Assembly (NCBI RefSeq): GCF_022808175.1
Contig: NZ_JALGBX010000001.1
Location: forward strand, 186,001-250,000
Direction: 5' to 3'
Origin: Streptomyces sp. AP-93
Lineage (GTDB): Bacteria; Actinomycetota; Actinomycetes; Streptomycetales; Streptomycetaceae
Length of the DNA: 64,000 nt
The number at the start of each line of letters is the position of its first letter. Position 1 is the first letter of the stretch. Shown here piece by piece: positions 34,516 through 43,704 of this stretch. The position numbers and the translations under genes are program-made. Under the pieces are notes generated by a model. It was not told where the DNA came from and did not search any database. It saw nothing but the letters and a program-made list of their open reading frames with translations.

Positions 34516-34532
34516 TGACCTGCCCAAGGTCA
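34516..34532. promoter_or_regulatory. Palindrome TGACCT-N5-AGGTCA, possible metal-regulator operator
   Basis: TGACCTGCCCAAGGTCA, with perfect 6-bp arms, lies 22 bp upstream of the 34494 start, between it and divergent glnA2. GACCT/AGGTC arms recall MerR-family (CueR-like) operators, which would fit the copper/redox neighbours. The regulator is not in the window. Confidence 0.4.
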
Positions 34533-34666
34533 GTGCGGGGGTGCCACCGGCTTTCCGGGGTGCGTAATCTGGCGGAAACCACCGCTGGCGATACTGGGGC
34601 GGCCCGACTGTGCCCGCGCCCTCGCGGCAGTGGTGCACAGGCCGCCTGAACTGCGAGGATGAAGCC

Positions 34667-36028
34667 ATGGACAAGCAGCAGGAATTCGTCCTCCGGACGC
34701 TCGAGGAGCGCGACATCCGCTTCGTGCGCCTGTGGTTCACCGACGTACTGGGCTTCCTGAAGTCCGTAGCGGTCGCGCCGGCGGAGCTGGAACAGGCCTT
34801 TGACGAGGGCATCGGATTCGACGGCTCGGCGATCGAGGGCTTCGCACGGGTCTACGAGTCCGACATGATCGCCAAGCCGGACCCGAGCACCTTCCAGATA
34901 CTGCCGTGGCGCGCGGAGGCCCCCGGAACGGCGCGGATGTTCTGCGACATCCTGATGCCGGACGGCTCGCCCTCCTACGCGGACCCGCGGTACGTCCTCA
35001 AGCGCATCCTGAACAAGACCTCCGACCTGGGCTTCACCTTCTACACCCACCCGGAGATCGAGTTCTTCCTGCTGAAGGACAAGCCGCTGGACGGCACGCG
35101 GCCCACCCCGGCCGACAACTCGGGCTATTTCGACCACACCCCGCAGAACGTCGGCATGGACTTCCGCCGCCAGGCGATCACGATGCTCGAATCCATGGGC
35201 ATCTCGGTCGAGTTCAGCCACCACGAGGGCGCCCCCGGCCAGCAGGAGATCGACCTGCGCTACGCCGACGCCCTCTCGACGGCCGACAACATCATGACCT
35301 TCCGCCTGGTCATGAAGCAGGTCGCCCTGGAACAGGGCGTCCAGGCCACCTTCATGCCGAAGCCGTTCTCGGAGTACCCCGGTTCGGGCATGCACACCCA
35401 CCTCTCCCTCTTCGAGGGCGACCGCAACGCCTTCTACGAGTCGGGCGCCGAGTACCAGCTCTCCAAGGTCGGCCGCTCCTTCATCGCGGGCCTCCTGAAG
35501 CACGCGGCCGAAACGGCAGCGGTCACCAACCAGTGGGTCAACTCCTACAAGCGCATCTGGGGCGGCTCCTCCCGCACCGCGGGCTCCGGCGGCGAGGCCC
35601 CCTCGTACATCTGCTGGGGCCACAACAACCGTTCGGCCCTGATCCGCGTCCCGATGTACAAGCCGGGCAAGACGGGCTCCTCGCGCGTGGAGGTCCGCTC
35701 GATCGACTCGGGCGCCAACCCCTACCTCACGTACGCCGTCCTCCTGGCGGCGGGCCTCAAGGGCATCGAGGAGGGCTACGAACTCCCGGCCGGCGCCGAC
35801 GACGACGTCTGGGCGCTCTCCGACGCGGAACGCCGCGCGATGGGCATCGAACCCCTCCCGCAGAACCTCGGCGAGGCCATCGCCCTGATGGAGCGCAGCG
35901 AACTGGTCGCCGAAACCCTCGGCGAGCACGTCTTCGACTTCTTCCTCCGCAACAAGAAGCAGGAGTGGGAGGAGTACCGCAGCGAGGTCACGGCCTTCGA
36001 ACTCCGCAAGATGATGCCGGTCCTGTAA
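34667..36028 (+). CDS. glnA2: Glutamine synthetase-like enzyme, GlnA2 type
   Basis: 453 residues, type I glutamine synthetase fold. Active-site blocks: GIGFDGSAIEGFARVYESDM, HPEIEFFL, HHEGAPGQQEIDLRYADALSTADN, GSGMHTHLSLF, NSYKRIWGG and SSRVEVRSIDSGANPYL. The adenylylation loop of GSI-beta enzymes (NLYxLP with the target Tyr) is replaced by DDDVWALSDAERR, so GlnE should not modify it. This and its neighbourhood (glnE, nadE) match GlnA2 of S. coelicolor, reported as a gamma-glutamylpolyamine synthetase, rather than the ammonium-assimilating GlnA. ATG 34667 begins MDKQQEF. It ends at a strong terminator. Confidence 0.88.
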   Translation: MDKQQEFVLRTLEERDIRFVRLWFTDVLGFLKSVAVAPAELEQAFDEGIGFDGSAIEGFARVYESDMIAKPDPSTFQILPWRAEAPGTARMFCDILMPDGSPSYADPRYVLKRILNKTSDLGFTFYTHPEIEFFLLKDKPLDGTRPTPADNSGYFDHTPQNVGMDFRRQAITMLESMGISVEFSHHEGAPGQQEIDLRYADALSTADNIMTFRLVMKQVALEQGVQATFMPKPFSEYPGSGMHTHLSLFEGDRNAFYESGAEYQLSKVGRSFIAGLLKHAAETAAVTNQWVNSYKRIWGGSSRTAGSGGEAPSYICWGHNNRSALIRVPMYKPGKTGSSRVEVRSIDSGANPYLTYAVLLAAGLKGIEEGYELPAGADDDVWALSDAERRAMGIEPLPQNLGEAIALMERSELVAETLGEHVFDFFLRNKKQEWEEYRSEVTAFELRKMMPVL

Positions 36029-36057
36029 CCACGGCTCAGGGCGCACAGGCGCATACA

Positions 36058-36099
36058 CGTACGGCCGGCCCCCTCAGTCATGAGGGAGCCGGCCGTACG
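36058..36099. terminator. Hairpin terminator between glnA2 and the TM2 gene
   Basis: Arms 36058-36069 and 36088-36099 (12 bp, perfect) extend after one C/A mismatch by 6 more pairs (36071-36076 with 36081-36086), loop GTCA. It lies between convergent genes. Confidence 0.9.
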
Positions 36100-36114
36100 G
36101 CCGTACGGTGCACG

Positions 36115-36357
36115 TCAGCCGCGCAGCACGCGACCCTGCTTGTCGGTGCGGTCATCCTTGACCAGGAACAGGATGCCGTCGATCAGGGCCCAGACGCCGA
36201 GGCCGCCGCAGGTGACCAGCTGGGCGATGGCCATGCCGGTGTGGCCGGTGTAGAAACGGCCGATGCCGAGACCGCCGAGGAAGATCTGCAGCAGACCGGC
36301 AGTCAGCTTGGACTTGTCGGAGTACTGCTGACCGTTCGGGGCGATGTTCTGAGACAT
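36115..36357 (-). CDS. TM2-domain membrane protein
   Basis: 80 residues. After a short polar N-terminus (SQNIAPNGQQYSDKSK) come two helices joined by the TM2 signature: AGLLQIFLGGLGIGRFYTGHTGMAIAQL, then GLGVWALIDGILFLV with the conserved Trp-Ala-Leu-Ile-Asp. The topology is a hairpin with both ends cytoplasmic. TM2 proteins are widespread with poorly defined roles. AGGAG-like sequence precedes ATG 36357. Upstream on the same strand is the DUF2752 gene, as often in Streptomyces. Confidence 0.93.
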   Translation of the reverse strand: MSQNIAPNGQQYSDKSKLTAGLLQIFLGGLGIGRFYTGHTGMAIAQLVTCGGLGVWALIDGILFLVKDDRTDKQGRVLRG

Positions 36358-36482
36358 GCAAAAGCTCCTTGTGAACTGCTCATGGTGGGGACGTGTGCCG
36401 CGATTGCGAGTCGCGACGCAAACACTGACCTGCGACGGCTGTGCATGGTTGCCCTGTGGACCGCAACGTGATCAACCTGTGA

Positions 36483-36941
36483 TCACATGGCCGCATTGCG
36501 AACAACCGCCCAGGTCAGGGCCACCCCAATGATGGCTGCCTGTCCCCGGAGTCCGATCGCCGGGTGGTACTTCCGCCCGCGTAGGCCTTCGGTGACCCAG
36601 CGTCCGTAGAGGAAGAGGGTGAGCGGCAGCCCCAGCAGGAACAGCACCGCGTTGTCGTGGAAGGCCGCGACGAAGTCGCCGTGCAGGATGTCGTAACACA
36701 TCCGGGTGGCACCGCAGGCCGGGCAGAGCTGGCCCGTCAGCCAGTTGAAGGGGCAGCGGGGAAGCCAGTGGCCGGGCTCGTGCGGATTGGTGCCCCAGAG
36801 GTACGCGGCTCCCGCGCCCAGCACCGCGAGCGAAGCGAGCGGGGCTGCCGCCGGCCGACGGAGCAGCGACGTGTGCGGCTGTGGCCCGCCGCGGGAACTC
36901 CGGTCCCGTCCGGGGGTGTCGTCCGGCAGGTCGGCCGACAT
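36483..36941 (-). CDS. DUF2752 membrane protein
   Basis: Oriented toward the TM2 gene, 125 bp away from it. 152 residues with a hydrophilic first 30, three helices, and the family motif CPFNWLTGQLCPACGATRM, whose C-P-x-C-G-x-T-R core is diagnostic; its Cys pair might bind metal or be redox-active. A second hydrophobic block (NAVLFLLGLPLTLFLYG) and a C-terminal helix (AAIIGVALTWAVVRN) follow. ATG 36941 has GGGAGGG upstream. Biochemical role unknown. Confidence 0.9.
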   Translation of the reverse strand: MSADLPDDTPGRDRSSRGGPQPHTSLLRRPAAAPLASLAVLGAGAAYLWGTNPHEPGHWLPRCPFNWLTGQLCPACGATRMCYDILHGDFVAAFHDNAVLFLLGLPLTLFLYGRWVTEGLRGRKYHPAIGLRGQAAIIGVALTWAVVRNAAM

Positions 36942-37033
36942 GGGTGCTCCCTCCTTGATGTACCCGCACGTGGTGGTATGCGGGCAACCGGAGGTCATCT
37001 TCGCACCGGGGGTCCGCGCCGCCCGCTGTCGGG

Positions 37034-39139
37034 CTACGCCTGCGGGACCGCGCGGTGCCAGGTGGGACGGGTGGGGGTGGGGGTGGCGGTCGGGAGGGAG
37101 GTGGCCGCGTGGAGTTCGGCGTCCAGGCCCAGGACGACCGTCGTCAGGGCGCCGTCCGATTCCTGGATGGCCGCGGGGGCCCCCGCGTAGAGGATCCGGG
37201 ACTCCGTCCACGCCGGCGGGCCGCCGAGGCCCGTCGCGGCGACCGTGCCCGAGTCGGCGCGGCCCGCTATCAGGCGGCCCGCCACGCCCACCGCGCCGTA
37301 GCCCGACCGGCCGCCGGCCTCCGTGACGCTGGAGACCGTCGGCAGCGCGCCGCCGGCCGCGGCCGTGACCACGGCGGTGCGGACGACCCCCGAATCGGGG
37401 CGCCGGAAGTAGAGGCGGACGCCCGCCGCCTCCGGGGCGGCGGTGAGGGGGACGGTGGTGGCCGGGAGCCCGGTCGGGAAGGGGCCGGCCAGCGGGGCGC
37501 CCGGGGCGGGCTGGATCCAGGCCACCACCGACTTGGTGGTGGCGGCGTAGACGTGGCGCCGCCCGGCGGAGTCGGTGGCCACCACCGGGTCGGACAGGAG
37601 GTCGGCGCCCCCCAGGTGCTGCCAGCCGCCGAAGGCACCCGAGGGCTCCTGGGTGCGGGCGAGCAGGGCGCGCCGGGAGTCGCGGACGTACACCGTCAGC
37701 CGCCCGTCCGGGTCGCAGACGGCCGAGGGCGCGCTGATCCAGGAGGTGCCGGGACCGTCCCCGGTCTCCGGGGTGCCGAGCGTGACCCACGCCCCGAACG
37801 GGCCACCGGGCACGGACTGGGCGGCGTAGACGATCTCGCGCCGGTAGTCCCCCGGCCGGTCGCCGAAGACGGTGCGGGTGGCGAGGACGACGACGCGCCC
37901 GTCGGGGAGGCGGGCGGTGGTCGCGCCCGGGTCGATGCCGGTGCCCGGCAGCAGGACCGGGCCCTGCCAGGCGGCGCCGGGGCCGGTGCCGGCCCCGCGG
38001 TTCCAGAAGGCCATCTGGCCGTCGAGGACGGCGAAGGCGTACAGCCGGCCGGGCGGGCCCGGCACCAGCCAGGAGGAGTGGTCGCCGCGCGCGTAGCGCA
38101 GCGACTGGGCCCAGTTGCTGACGGTCGGGTTTCCCCCCACCTTGCGGTCGCCGCAGCCGGAGGGCGAGCCGCAGTAGTTCCCCTTGTCGTGCCAGCCGTA
38201 CGTCTTCAGGTAGCCGATCTTCGTCCGGACCGTCTGCGGGTCCAGCGTGTGCGGCAGCGCGCCGTTGAGATAGCCCAGGTAGCTCTGGACCGTGAAGTGG
38301 GGCCGCTGCCCGACCGGGACCCGCGCGGCGTACGCGGCGGCCCCGGCCTGCGCGAACCGCGCCGCGTACATGTGGTCCTGATGGTCGGTGAGGCTGCCGG
38401 AGCCGGCGTACCGGCCCGGCGTCGGGTCCTGCATCCGTATCGTCGTCGGCTTGTACCGCTCCAGGACCCCCGATATCGCCGCTATCACCTGGTCCTTGGT
38501 GAAGGTGGGCTGCTGTGTGACCGGGGTGCCGGCGGTGAGCTGCGGGGCGAGCGCCGGTATCCGGCCGTTCCACAGGCCGCGCAGGCTGTGGGGGCTGTCG
38601 GAGCGGGCGGAGCGGGCCTCGCGCATCTGCAGCCAGACCAGGTTGATCTGGGGCTTCGCGATCAGGACGTTGAGCTCGAGGTGGCCGCCGCCCGCGGTGG
38701 GTATGGCCGTACGACGCCACGGGCTGGTGCGGTCGCCGGTGGCCATCTGCGCGTACGCGGCGCGTATGCCGTTCTGGCGGGCTTCCGCGTAGTGGCTCCG
38801 GTCGGTGGGCTGCTCGGGGTCCTTGGCCTCGGGGCCGTTGGCCTGGTTGCGGCCGTCGGCCTCGCCCGAGGTGAGGTACAGGGTGGTGAGCGGGGTGCCG
38901 GACGCGAGGGAGCGGCTGATGTCCGGGTTCATGAAGAACAGGTCGTCGTCCGGGTGGGCGACGATCTGGACGACCGAACCGGCGGTGGCGCTCACGGGGA
39001 GAGCGGCCGGGGAGTCGGTTCCCGGGACGGCCTCGGCCGCGGTCTGCTGGCCGGAGGCAACGGCGAGCGCACCGGTGACCCCGATGGTCAGCATCGGGAC
39101 CACGGTCGCGAGGAGGAATCGTCGGCGGGATACGGGCAT
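37034..39139 (-). CDS. Secreted PIG-L-family deacetylase with C-terminal propeller-like region
   Basis: 701 residues. Tat-type signal (SRRRFLLATVVPMLTIGVTGALA). The N-terminal ~300 residues are a LmbE/PIG-L zinc deacetylase: VQIVAHPDDDLFFMNPD carries the metal-binding His and catalytic Asp, YLTSGEADG follows, and SLTDHQDHMYAARFA supplies the later His ligand. The C-terminal ~350 residues consist of repeated short strands (RLYAFAVLDGQMAFWNRG, RREIVYAAQSVPGGPFGAWVTLG, RRHVYAATTKSVVAWIQ) suggesting a beta-propeller that may bind glycan. It could de-N-acetylate an extracellular amino-sugar polymer or glycoconjugate. Confidence 0.88.
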   Translation of the reverse strand: MPVSRRRFLLATVVPMLTIGVTGALAVASGQQTAAEAVPGTDSPAALPVSATAGSVVQIVAHPDDDLFFMNPDISRSLASGTPLTTLYLTSGEADGRNQANGPEAKDPEQPTDRSHYAEARQNGIRAAYAQMATGDRTSPWRRTAIPTAGGGHLELNVLIAKPQINLVWLQMREARSARSDSPHSLRGLWNGRIPALAPQLTAGTPVTQQPTFTKDQVIAAISGVLERYKPTTIRMQDPTPGRYAGSGSLTDHQDHMYAARFAQAGAAAYAARVPVGQRPHFTVQSYLGYLNGALPHTLDPQTVRTKIGYLKTYGWHDKGNYCGSPSGCGDRKVGGNPTVSNWAQSLRYARGDHSSWLVPGPPGRLYAFAVLDGQMAFWNRGAGTGPGAAWQGPVLLPGTGIDPGATTARLPDGRVVVLATRTVFGDRPGDYRREIVYAAQSVPGGPFGAWVTLGTPETGDGPGTSWISAPSAVCDPDGRLTVYVRDSRRALLARTQEPSGAFGGWQHLGGADLLSDPVVATDSAGRRHVYAATTKSVVAWIQPAPGAPLAGPFPTGLPATTVPLTAAPEAAGVRLYFRRPDSGVVRTAVVTAAAGGALPTVSSVTEAGGRSGYGAVGVAGRLIAGRADSGTVAATGLGGPPAWTESRILYAGAPAAIQESDGALTTVVLGLDAELHAATSLPTATPTPTRPTWHRAVPQA

Positions 39140-39349
39140 CGGCTACGCCTTGGGGTCGTTCCGGCAGGAAGGGCCGCGTGAAACTGTCGGTCGGTCAGTG
39201 AGAGTCCGATCCGGGCGCGTTGGTTCACCCGATGCGCCGATGACTTCCGATTTGGTGAAATGCCCGCCCGCGTCGCCCTCTTGTGGGCGTTTCGCACGTG
39301 TCCCCGGTCACGCCACGCACCCGCCGACCGCCCGGCGCGGCTGAGTAAA

Positions 39350-39440
39350 TCCAGCCCCTCCGGCGTTTGAGGAGCGGGGTCTGGGGCGGAGCCCCAGCTG
39401 GGGGTCCCCCCGGACGGAGTCTGGGGGATGGTGGAAGGGC
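39350..39440. repeat. Dispersed intergenic repeat copy in the 518-bp gap before glnE
   Basis: AATCCAGCCCCTCCGGCGTT, GAGGAGCGGGGTC and a CTGGGGC-GGA-GCCCCAG hairpin (39381-39397) match the ~32.5-kb copy, here with only one arm of the long inverted repeat. The rest of 39140-39657 holds the PIG-L promoter region and the glnE leader; I see no other gene. Confidence 0.8.
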
Positions 39441-39657
39441 GGGTAGGGGACAGCCCCGCGCAGCGGCTGCCGGATCCCGCCGCGGGAATGTGCCGGCCAT
39501 CCGGCCATGCATCCCACCCTGCTCGCGGTGAGTCGAACGCCTGCTCCGGCTAGGCTCTCCCCGGGCAGACGCGCGGACCCTCCCGACGGCGACACCGCCG
39601 AAGGCGACATCCCGCGTAACCGCCCGGCCAGGGCAGACGCACGCGGGAGGCGGCGGG

Positions 39658-42645
39658 ATGACAGTCCCGGGACGCAGGAGCAGTACCTTCAGCCGGCTGC
39701 TGCGCAGCGGGTTCACCGACCCCTCGGCCGCGGCCCGGCTGCTCGACACCGACGCGCTGGCCGCCGTACGCGCCGATCCGGTGCTCCTCGACGCCCTCGG
39801 GGCCACCGCCGATCCCGACCTCGCCCTCCTCGGGCTGGTCCGGATCGCCGAGGCGCAGGCACCCGAGGAGCTGCCCGTCCTCCTCGACACCCTCGTCAGC
39901 GCCAAACCCCTGCGCGACCGCCTCCTCGGCGTCCTCGGCGCCTCCGAGGCCCTCGGCGACCACCTCGCCCGCCACCCCCGGGACTGGCAGGCCCTCGTCA
40001 CCTACGAAGCCGTCGACCTGCACCCCGGGCTACGCGAGTTCGAGAACGGACTGTCCGGCGCCCACGACCCCGTCACCCTGCGCGTCGCCTACCGCCGCTG
40101 CCTGCTCTCCATCGCCGCCCGCGACGTGTGCGGGACCATAGACGTCGCCCAGACCGCCGCCGAACTCGCCGACCTGGCCACCGCCACCCTCCGCGCGGCC
40201 CTGCGCATCGCGACCGCCGCCGCCCCCGAGGACGCGGCGCTCTGCCGGCTCGCCGTCATCGCCATGGGCAAGTGCGGCGGCAACGAGCTGAACTACGTCT
40301 CCGACGTCGACGTCATCTTCGTCGGCGACGCGGCCCCCGGCGCCGACGAGGGCAAGGCCGTCCAGGCCGCCGCCCGCCTCGCCTCCCACCTCATGCGGAT
40401 CTGCTCCGAGACCACCGTCGAAGGCACCATCTGGCCCGTCGACGCCAACCTCCGCCCCGAGGGCAGAAACGGTCCGCTCGTCCGCACCCTCGCCTCCCAC
40501 CTCGCCTACTACCAGCGCTGGGCCAAGACCTGGGAGTTCCAGGCCCTCCTCAAGGCCCGCGCCGTCGCGGGCGACGAGACGCTCGGCGCCGAGTACATCG
40601 CCGCCATAACTCCCCTCGTCTGGCAGGCCGCCGAGCGCGAGAACTTCGTCCCCGACGTCCAGAAGATGCGCCGCCGCGTCGTCGACAACATCCCCGCCGC
40701 CCAGGTCGAGCGCGAGCTGAAGCTCGGCCCCGGCGGCCTGCGCGACGTCGAGTTCGCCGTCCAGCTCCTCCAGCTCGTGCACGGCCGCTCCGACGCCACC
40801 CTGCGCTCCGGCACCACCCTCGACGCACTCACCGCCCTCGCCGCCGGCGGCTACGTCGGGCGCGCCGACGCCGCCCAACTGCACGACGCGTACCGCTTCC
40901 TGCGGGCCATGGAGCACCGCATCCAGCTCTACCGGCTGCGCCGCACCCACCTCGTCCCCGAGGACGAGGCCGACCTGCGGCGCCTGGGCCGCTCGCTCGG
41001 CCTGCGCACCGAACCGGTCGCCGAGCTCAACAAGGCCTGGCGCCGGCACGCCTCCGTGGTCCGCCGCCTGCACGAGAAGATCTTCTACCGGCCGCTCCTC
41101 GACGCCGTGGCCCAGCTCGCCCCCGGCGAGACCCGGCTCTCCCCGCGCGCCGCCGGCCAGCGCCTCGAAGCCCTCGGGTACGCCGATCCGGCCGCCGCCC
41201 TGCGCCACCTCGAAGCCCTCGCCTCCGGAGTCACCCGCGCCGCCGCCATCCAGCGCACCCTGCTGCCGGTGCTCCTCGGCTGGTTCGCCGACTCCGCCGA
41301 CCCGGACGCGGGCCTGCTGAACTTCCGCAAGGTCTCCGACGCCCTCGGCAAGACCCCCTGGTACCTGCGCCTCCTGCGCGACGAGGGAGCCGCCGCGGAG
41401 AACCTCGCCCGCGTGCTCTCCGCCGGACGCCTCGCCCCCGACCTCCTCCTGCGCGCCCCCGAGGCGGTGGCCCTGCTGGGCGACCCCGAGGGCCTGGTTC
41501 CCCGTACCCACGAGGCCCTGGAACAGGAGGTGCTCGCCGCCGTCGGCCGCGCCGAGAACCCGGAAGCCGCCGTGGCCGCCGCCCGCGGAGTCCGCCGCCG
41601 CGAGCTGTTCCGCACCACCGCCGCCGACATCATCGGCTCCTACGGTACGGAGGACAGCCCGGCCGAGGAGGACCACGGAGCCCTGGTCGACCGGGTCGGC
41701 CGGGCCGTCTCCGAACTCACCGCCGCCACCGTCGCCGGAGCCCTGCGCGCCGCCGTCCAGGGCCACTGGGGCGACACCCTGCCCACCCGCTTCGCGATCA
41801 TCGGCGTGGGCCGCTTCGGCGGTCACGAACTCGGCTACGGATCCGACGCCGACGTCCTCTTCGTCCACGAGCCGCGCGAGGGCGTCGACGAACAGGTCGC
41901 CGCCAAGGCCGCCCAGAACGTCATCGCCGAGATGCGCAGGCTCCTCCAGCTCCCCACCGCGGACCCGCCGCTGCTCATCGACGCGGACCTGCGCCCCGAA
42001 GGCCGCTCCGGCCCCCTCGTCCGCACCCTGCCCTCCTACGCCGCCTACTACCGCCGCTGGTCCCTGACCTGGGAGTCCCAGGCCCTGCTGCGCGCCGAAC
42101 CGGTGGCCGGCGACCTCGAGCTCGGTCAGCGCTTCATCGACCTGATCGACCCGCTGCGCTACCCGGTGGAAGGCCTCGGCGAGGACGCCGTCCGCGAGAT
42201 CCGGCGCCTCAAGGCCCGGATGGAATCCGAACGCCTGCCCAGGGGCGCCGACCCGACCCTGCACACCAAGCTGGGCCGCGGCGGCCTCAGCGACGTCGAG
42301 TGGACCGTCCAGCTGATCCAGATGCGGCACGCCTGGGTGGAGCCGGGCCTGCGCACGACCCGGACCCGCGAGGCCCTGGCCGCCGCGCACGCGGCCGGGC
42401 TGATCCCGACGGAGGAGGCGCAGATCCTGGACGAGGCCTGGGTCCTGGCCACCCGGGTCCGCAACGCCGTGATGCTGGTCCGCGGCCGGGCGGGCGACAC
42501 CTTCCCCTCGGCGGCCCGCGAACTGGCGGCGGTCGGCCGCTACCTCGGCTACGCGGAGGGCACGGTCGGCGACATGCTGGAGGACTACCGCCGCATCACC
42601 CGCCGCGCGCGGGGCGTGGTGGACGAGCTGTTCTACGGGGGCTGA
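39658..42645 (+). CDS. glnE: Bifunctional glutamine synthetase adenylyltransferase/deadenylyltransferase
   Basis: 995 residues with the duplicated nucleotidyltransferase architecture of GlnE. The N-terminal deadenylylase has GKCGGNELNYVSDVDVIFV at ~204 (G-S/N...D-x-D metal motif). The C-terminal adenylylase has GRFGGHELGYGSDADVLFV at ~718. Both acidic pairs are intact. It adenylylates GSI on a tyrosine, tuning ammonium assimilation. The target GlnA is not in this window, and the nearby glnA2 lacks the tyrosine loop. ATG 39658 follows GGGAGGCGG. A GC hairpin follows the stop. Confidence 0.96.
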   Translation: MTVPGRRSSTFSRLLRSGFTDPSAAARLLDTDALAAVRADPVLLDALGATADPDLALLGLVRIAEAQAPEELPVLLDTLVSAKPLRDRLLGVLGASEALGDHLARHPRDWQALVTYEAVDLHPGLREFENGLSGAHDPVTLRVAYRRCLLSIAARDVCGTIDVAQTAAELADLATATLRAALRIATAAAPEDAALCRLAVIAMGKCGGNELNYVSDVDVIFVGDAAPGADEGKAVQAAARLASHLMRICSETTVEGTIWPVDANLRPEGRNGPLVRTLASHLAYYQRWAKTWEFQALLKARAVAGDETLGAEYIAAITPLVWQAAERENFVPDVQKMRRRVVDNIPAAQVERELKLGPGGLRDVEFAVQLLQLVHGRSDATLRSGTTLDALTALAAGGYVGRADAAQLHDAYRFLRAMEHRIQLYRLRRTHLVPEDEADLRRLGRSLGLRTEPVAELNKAWRRHASVVRRLHEKIFYRPLLDAVAQLAPGETRLSPRAAGQRLEALGYADPAAALRHLEALASGVTRAAAIQRTLLPVLLGWFADSADPDAGLLNFRKVSDALGKTPWYLRLLRDEGAAAENLARVLSAGRLAPDLLLRAPEAVALLGDPEGLVPRTHEALEQEVLAAVGRAENPEAAVAAARGVRRRELFRTTAADIIGSYGTEDSPAEEDHGALVDRVGRAVSELTAATVAGALRAAVQGHWGDTLPTRFAIIGVGRFGGHELGYGSDADVLFVHEPREGVDEQVAAKAAQNVIAEMRRLLQLPTADPPLLIDADLRPEGRSGPLVRTLPSYAAYYRRWSLTWESQALLRAEPVAGDLELGQRFIDLIDPLRYPVEGLGEDAVREIRRLKARMESERLPRGADPTLHTKLGRGGLSDVEWTVQLIQMRHAWVEPGLRTTRTREALAAAHAAGLIPTEEAQILDEAWVLATRVRNAVMLVRGRAGDTFPSAARELAAVGRYLGYAEGTVGDMLEDYRRITRRARGVVDELFYGG

Positions 42646-42703
42646 CCGGCCGCGGTGCCGGCCGGACCGGCCGCGTACCCGGTACGCCGGTACGCCGGTG
42701 CGT

Positions 42704-42717
42704 GGCGGGGCCCCGCC
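42704..42717. terminator. Possible terminator after glnE
   Basis: GGCGGGGCCCCGCC is a perfect 14-bp palindrome between convergent stops, preceded by two direct GTACGCCG units. As a hairpin it has effectively no loop, so the true fold may use adjacent GC stretches. Confidence 0.45.
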
Positions 42718-42768
42718 GCCGACCCCTGTACGGCGGCGGGATCCCACGTTCCACGGTCCCCTTCCCGG

Positions 42769-43704
42769 CTACGGGAGGGACTTCTCGTACCCCTTGTCCT
42801 GGTCGGAGTCGTAGACCTGCTTGCCCTGGGCGTCGTAGCCCTTGACGCGCGGGGCCTTGGTGACGGACCGGTCCAGGAGGCCGGTGGCGGCGAACCAGCC
42901 GTGGTCCACGGCGCCTTCGAAGGTGGCGCCGCCGTAGCTGACGGTGACCCGGGTGACACCGGGGTCGACCGTGCCGATGCTGCCCCAGCGGTAGGGCAGC
43001 TTCCAGGGGCCTTCGGAGCTCAGCTTCTGGAGGTAGAGCTTGCCCCCGTTCATGTCGGGGCGGACGGATCCGCTCCCGGGGTCCGCGCCCCCGCCGACGG
43101 AGGTGTTGAGGCCCTGGGCCGTGCCGTCCTTGATCAGGCAGATGAGCCGGGTCTGCCGCGGGGCCTCCTTGACGGCGACGATGTACCGGCCGTCCCCGGG
43201 GGAGTTGTTGTTGCCGGTGCTGCGGTGCGCGAGCAGGATCCGGTACTCGGAGGCTTTGCCGAGGTCGGGGTGTTCGTACGCGGCGGACTTCGCGTTCGCC
43301 CGGTCGTAGGCGAGGCACAGTCCGAGCCCGTCGGCCGCCTCCTGGAGGGTGATCCCGTCGGCGAGCTGCCCGGGCGTCGCGGGTGCGGCCGGTCCCGGGG
43401 GCGCTTGGGGGGTGGGCGGCGCCGCGCTCGGCGTCGGGCCGCCGCCGGCCACCGGCACGACCGCCAAACCGCCGCCGGGGCCGTTCCCGGCGAAGACCAG
43501 GGCCGTGACCGGGACGACGGCCAGCGCGACCAGGGCCGCCCCCGCCGCCGCGAGCCTGCGGTTGCGCAGTTCCGCGCGGCCCTGCCGGACGATCTCCGGA
43601 TACGGCACGGCGGCGGGCCGCACCGCCTCGGCGCCCCGGGCCATCCAGTCCCGCAGGTCAAGCTCGAACTCGTCGCCCTGCCTGCCGTTGTCCGGCCCGT
43701 TCAC
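42769..43704 (-). CDS. Single-pass membrane protein encoded with a SigE-family sigma factor
   Basis: 311 residues from GTG 43704, which overlaps the sigma-factor stop by 4 bp. Cytoplasmic N-terminus ~1-50 (DLRDWMARGAEAVRPAAVPYPEIVRQGRAELRNRR), one helix ~51-72, a Pro/Ala spacer, then an extracytoplasmic beta-rich domain ~110-311 with RYIVAVKEAPRQTRLICLIKDGT and VTRVTVSYGGATFEG. The layout and coupling are like partners of SigE-family ECF factors, so the short cytoplasmic segment may sequester the sigma factor. There is no zinc-binding anti-sigma HxxxCxxC motif, so this is unproven. Confidence 0.75.
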   Translation of the reverse strand: MNGPDNGRQGDEFELDLRDWMARGAEAVRPAAVPYPEIVRQGRAELRNRRLAAAGAALVALAVVPVTALVFAGNGPGGGLAVVPVAGGGPTPSAAPPTPQAPPGPAAPATPGQLADGITLQEAADGLGLCLAYDRANAKSAAYEHPDLGKASEYRILLAHRSTGNNNSPGDGRYIVAVKEAPRQTRLICLIKDGTAQGLNTSVGGGADPGSGSVRPDMNGGKLYLQKLSSEGPWKLPYRWGSIGTVDPGVTRVTVSYGGATFEGAVDHGWFAATGLLDRSVTKAPRVKGYDAQGKQVYDSDQDKGYEKSLP

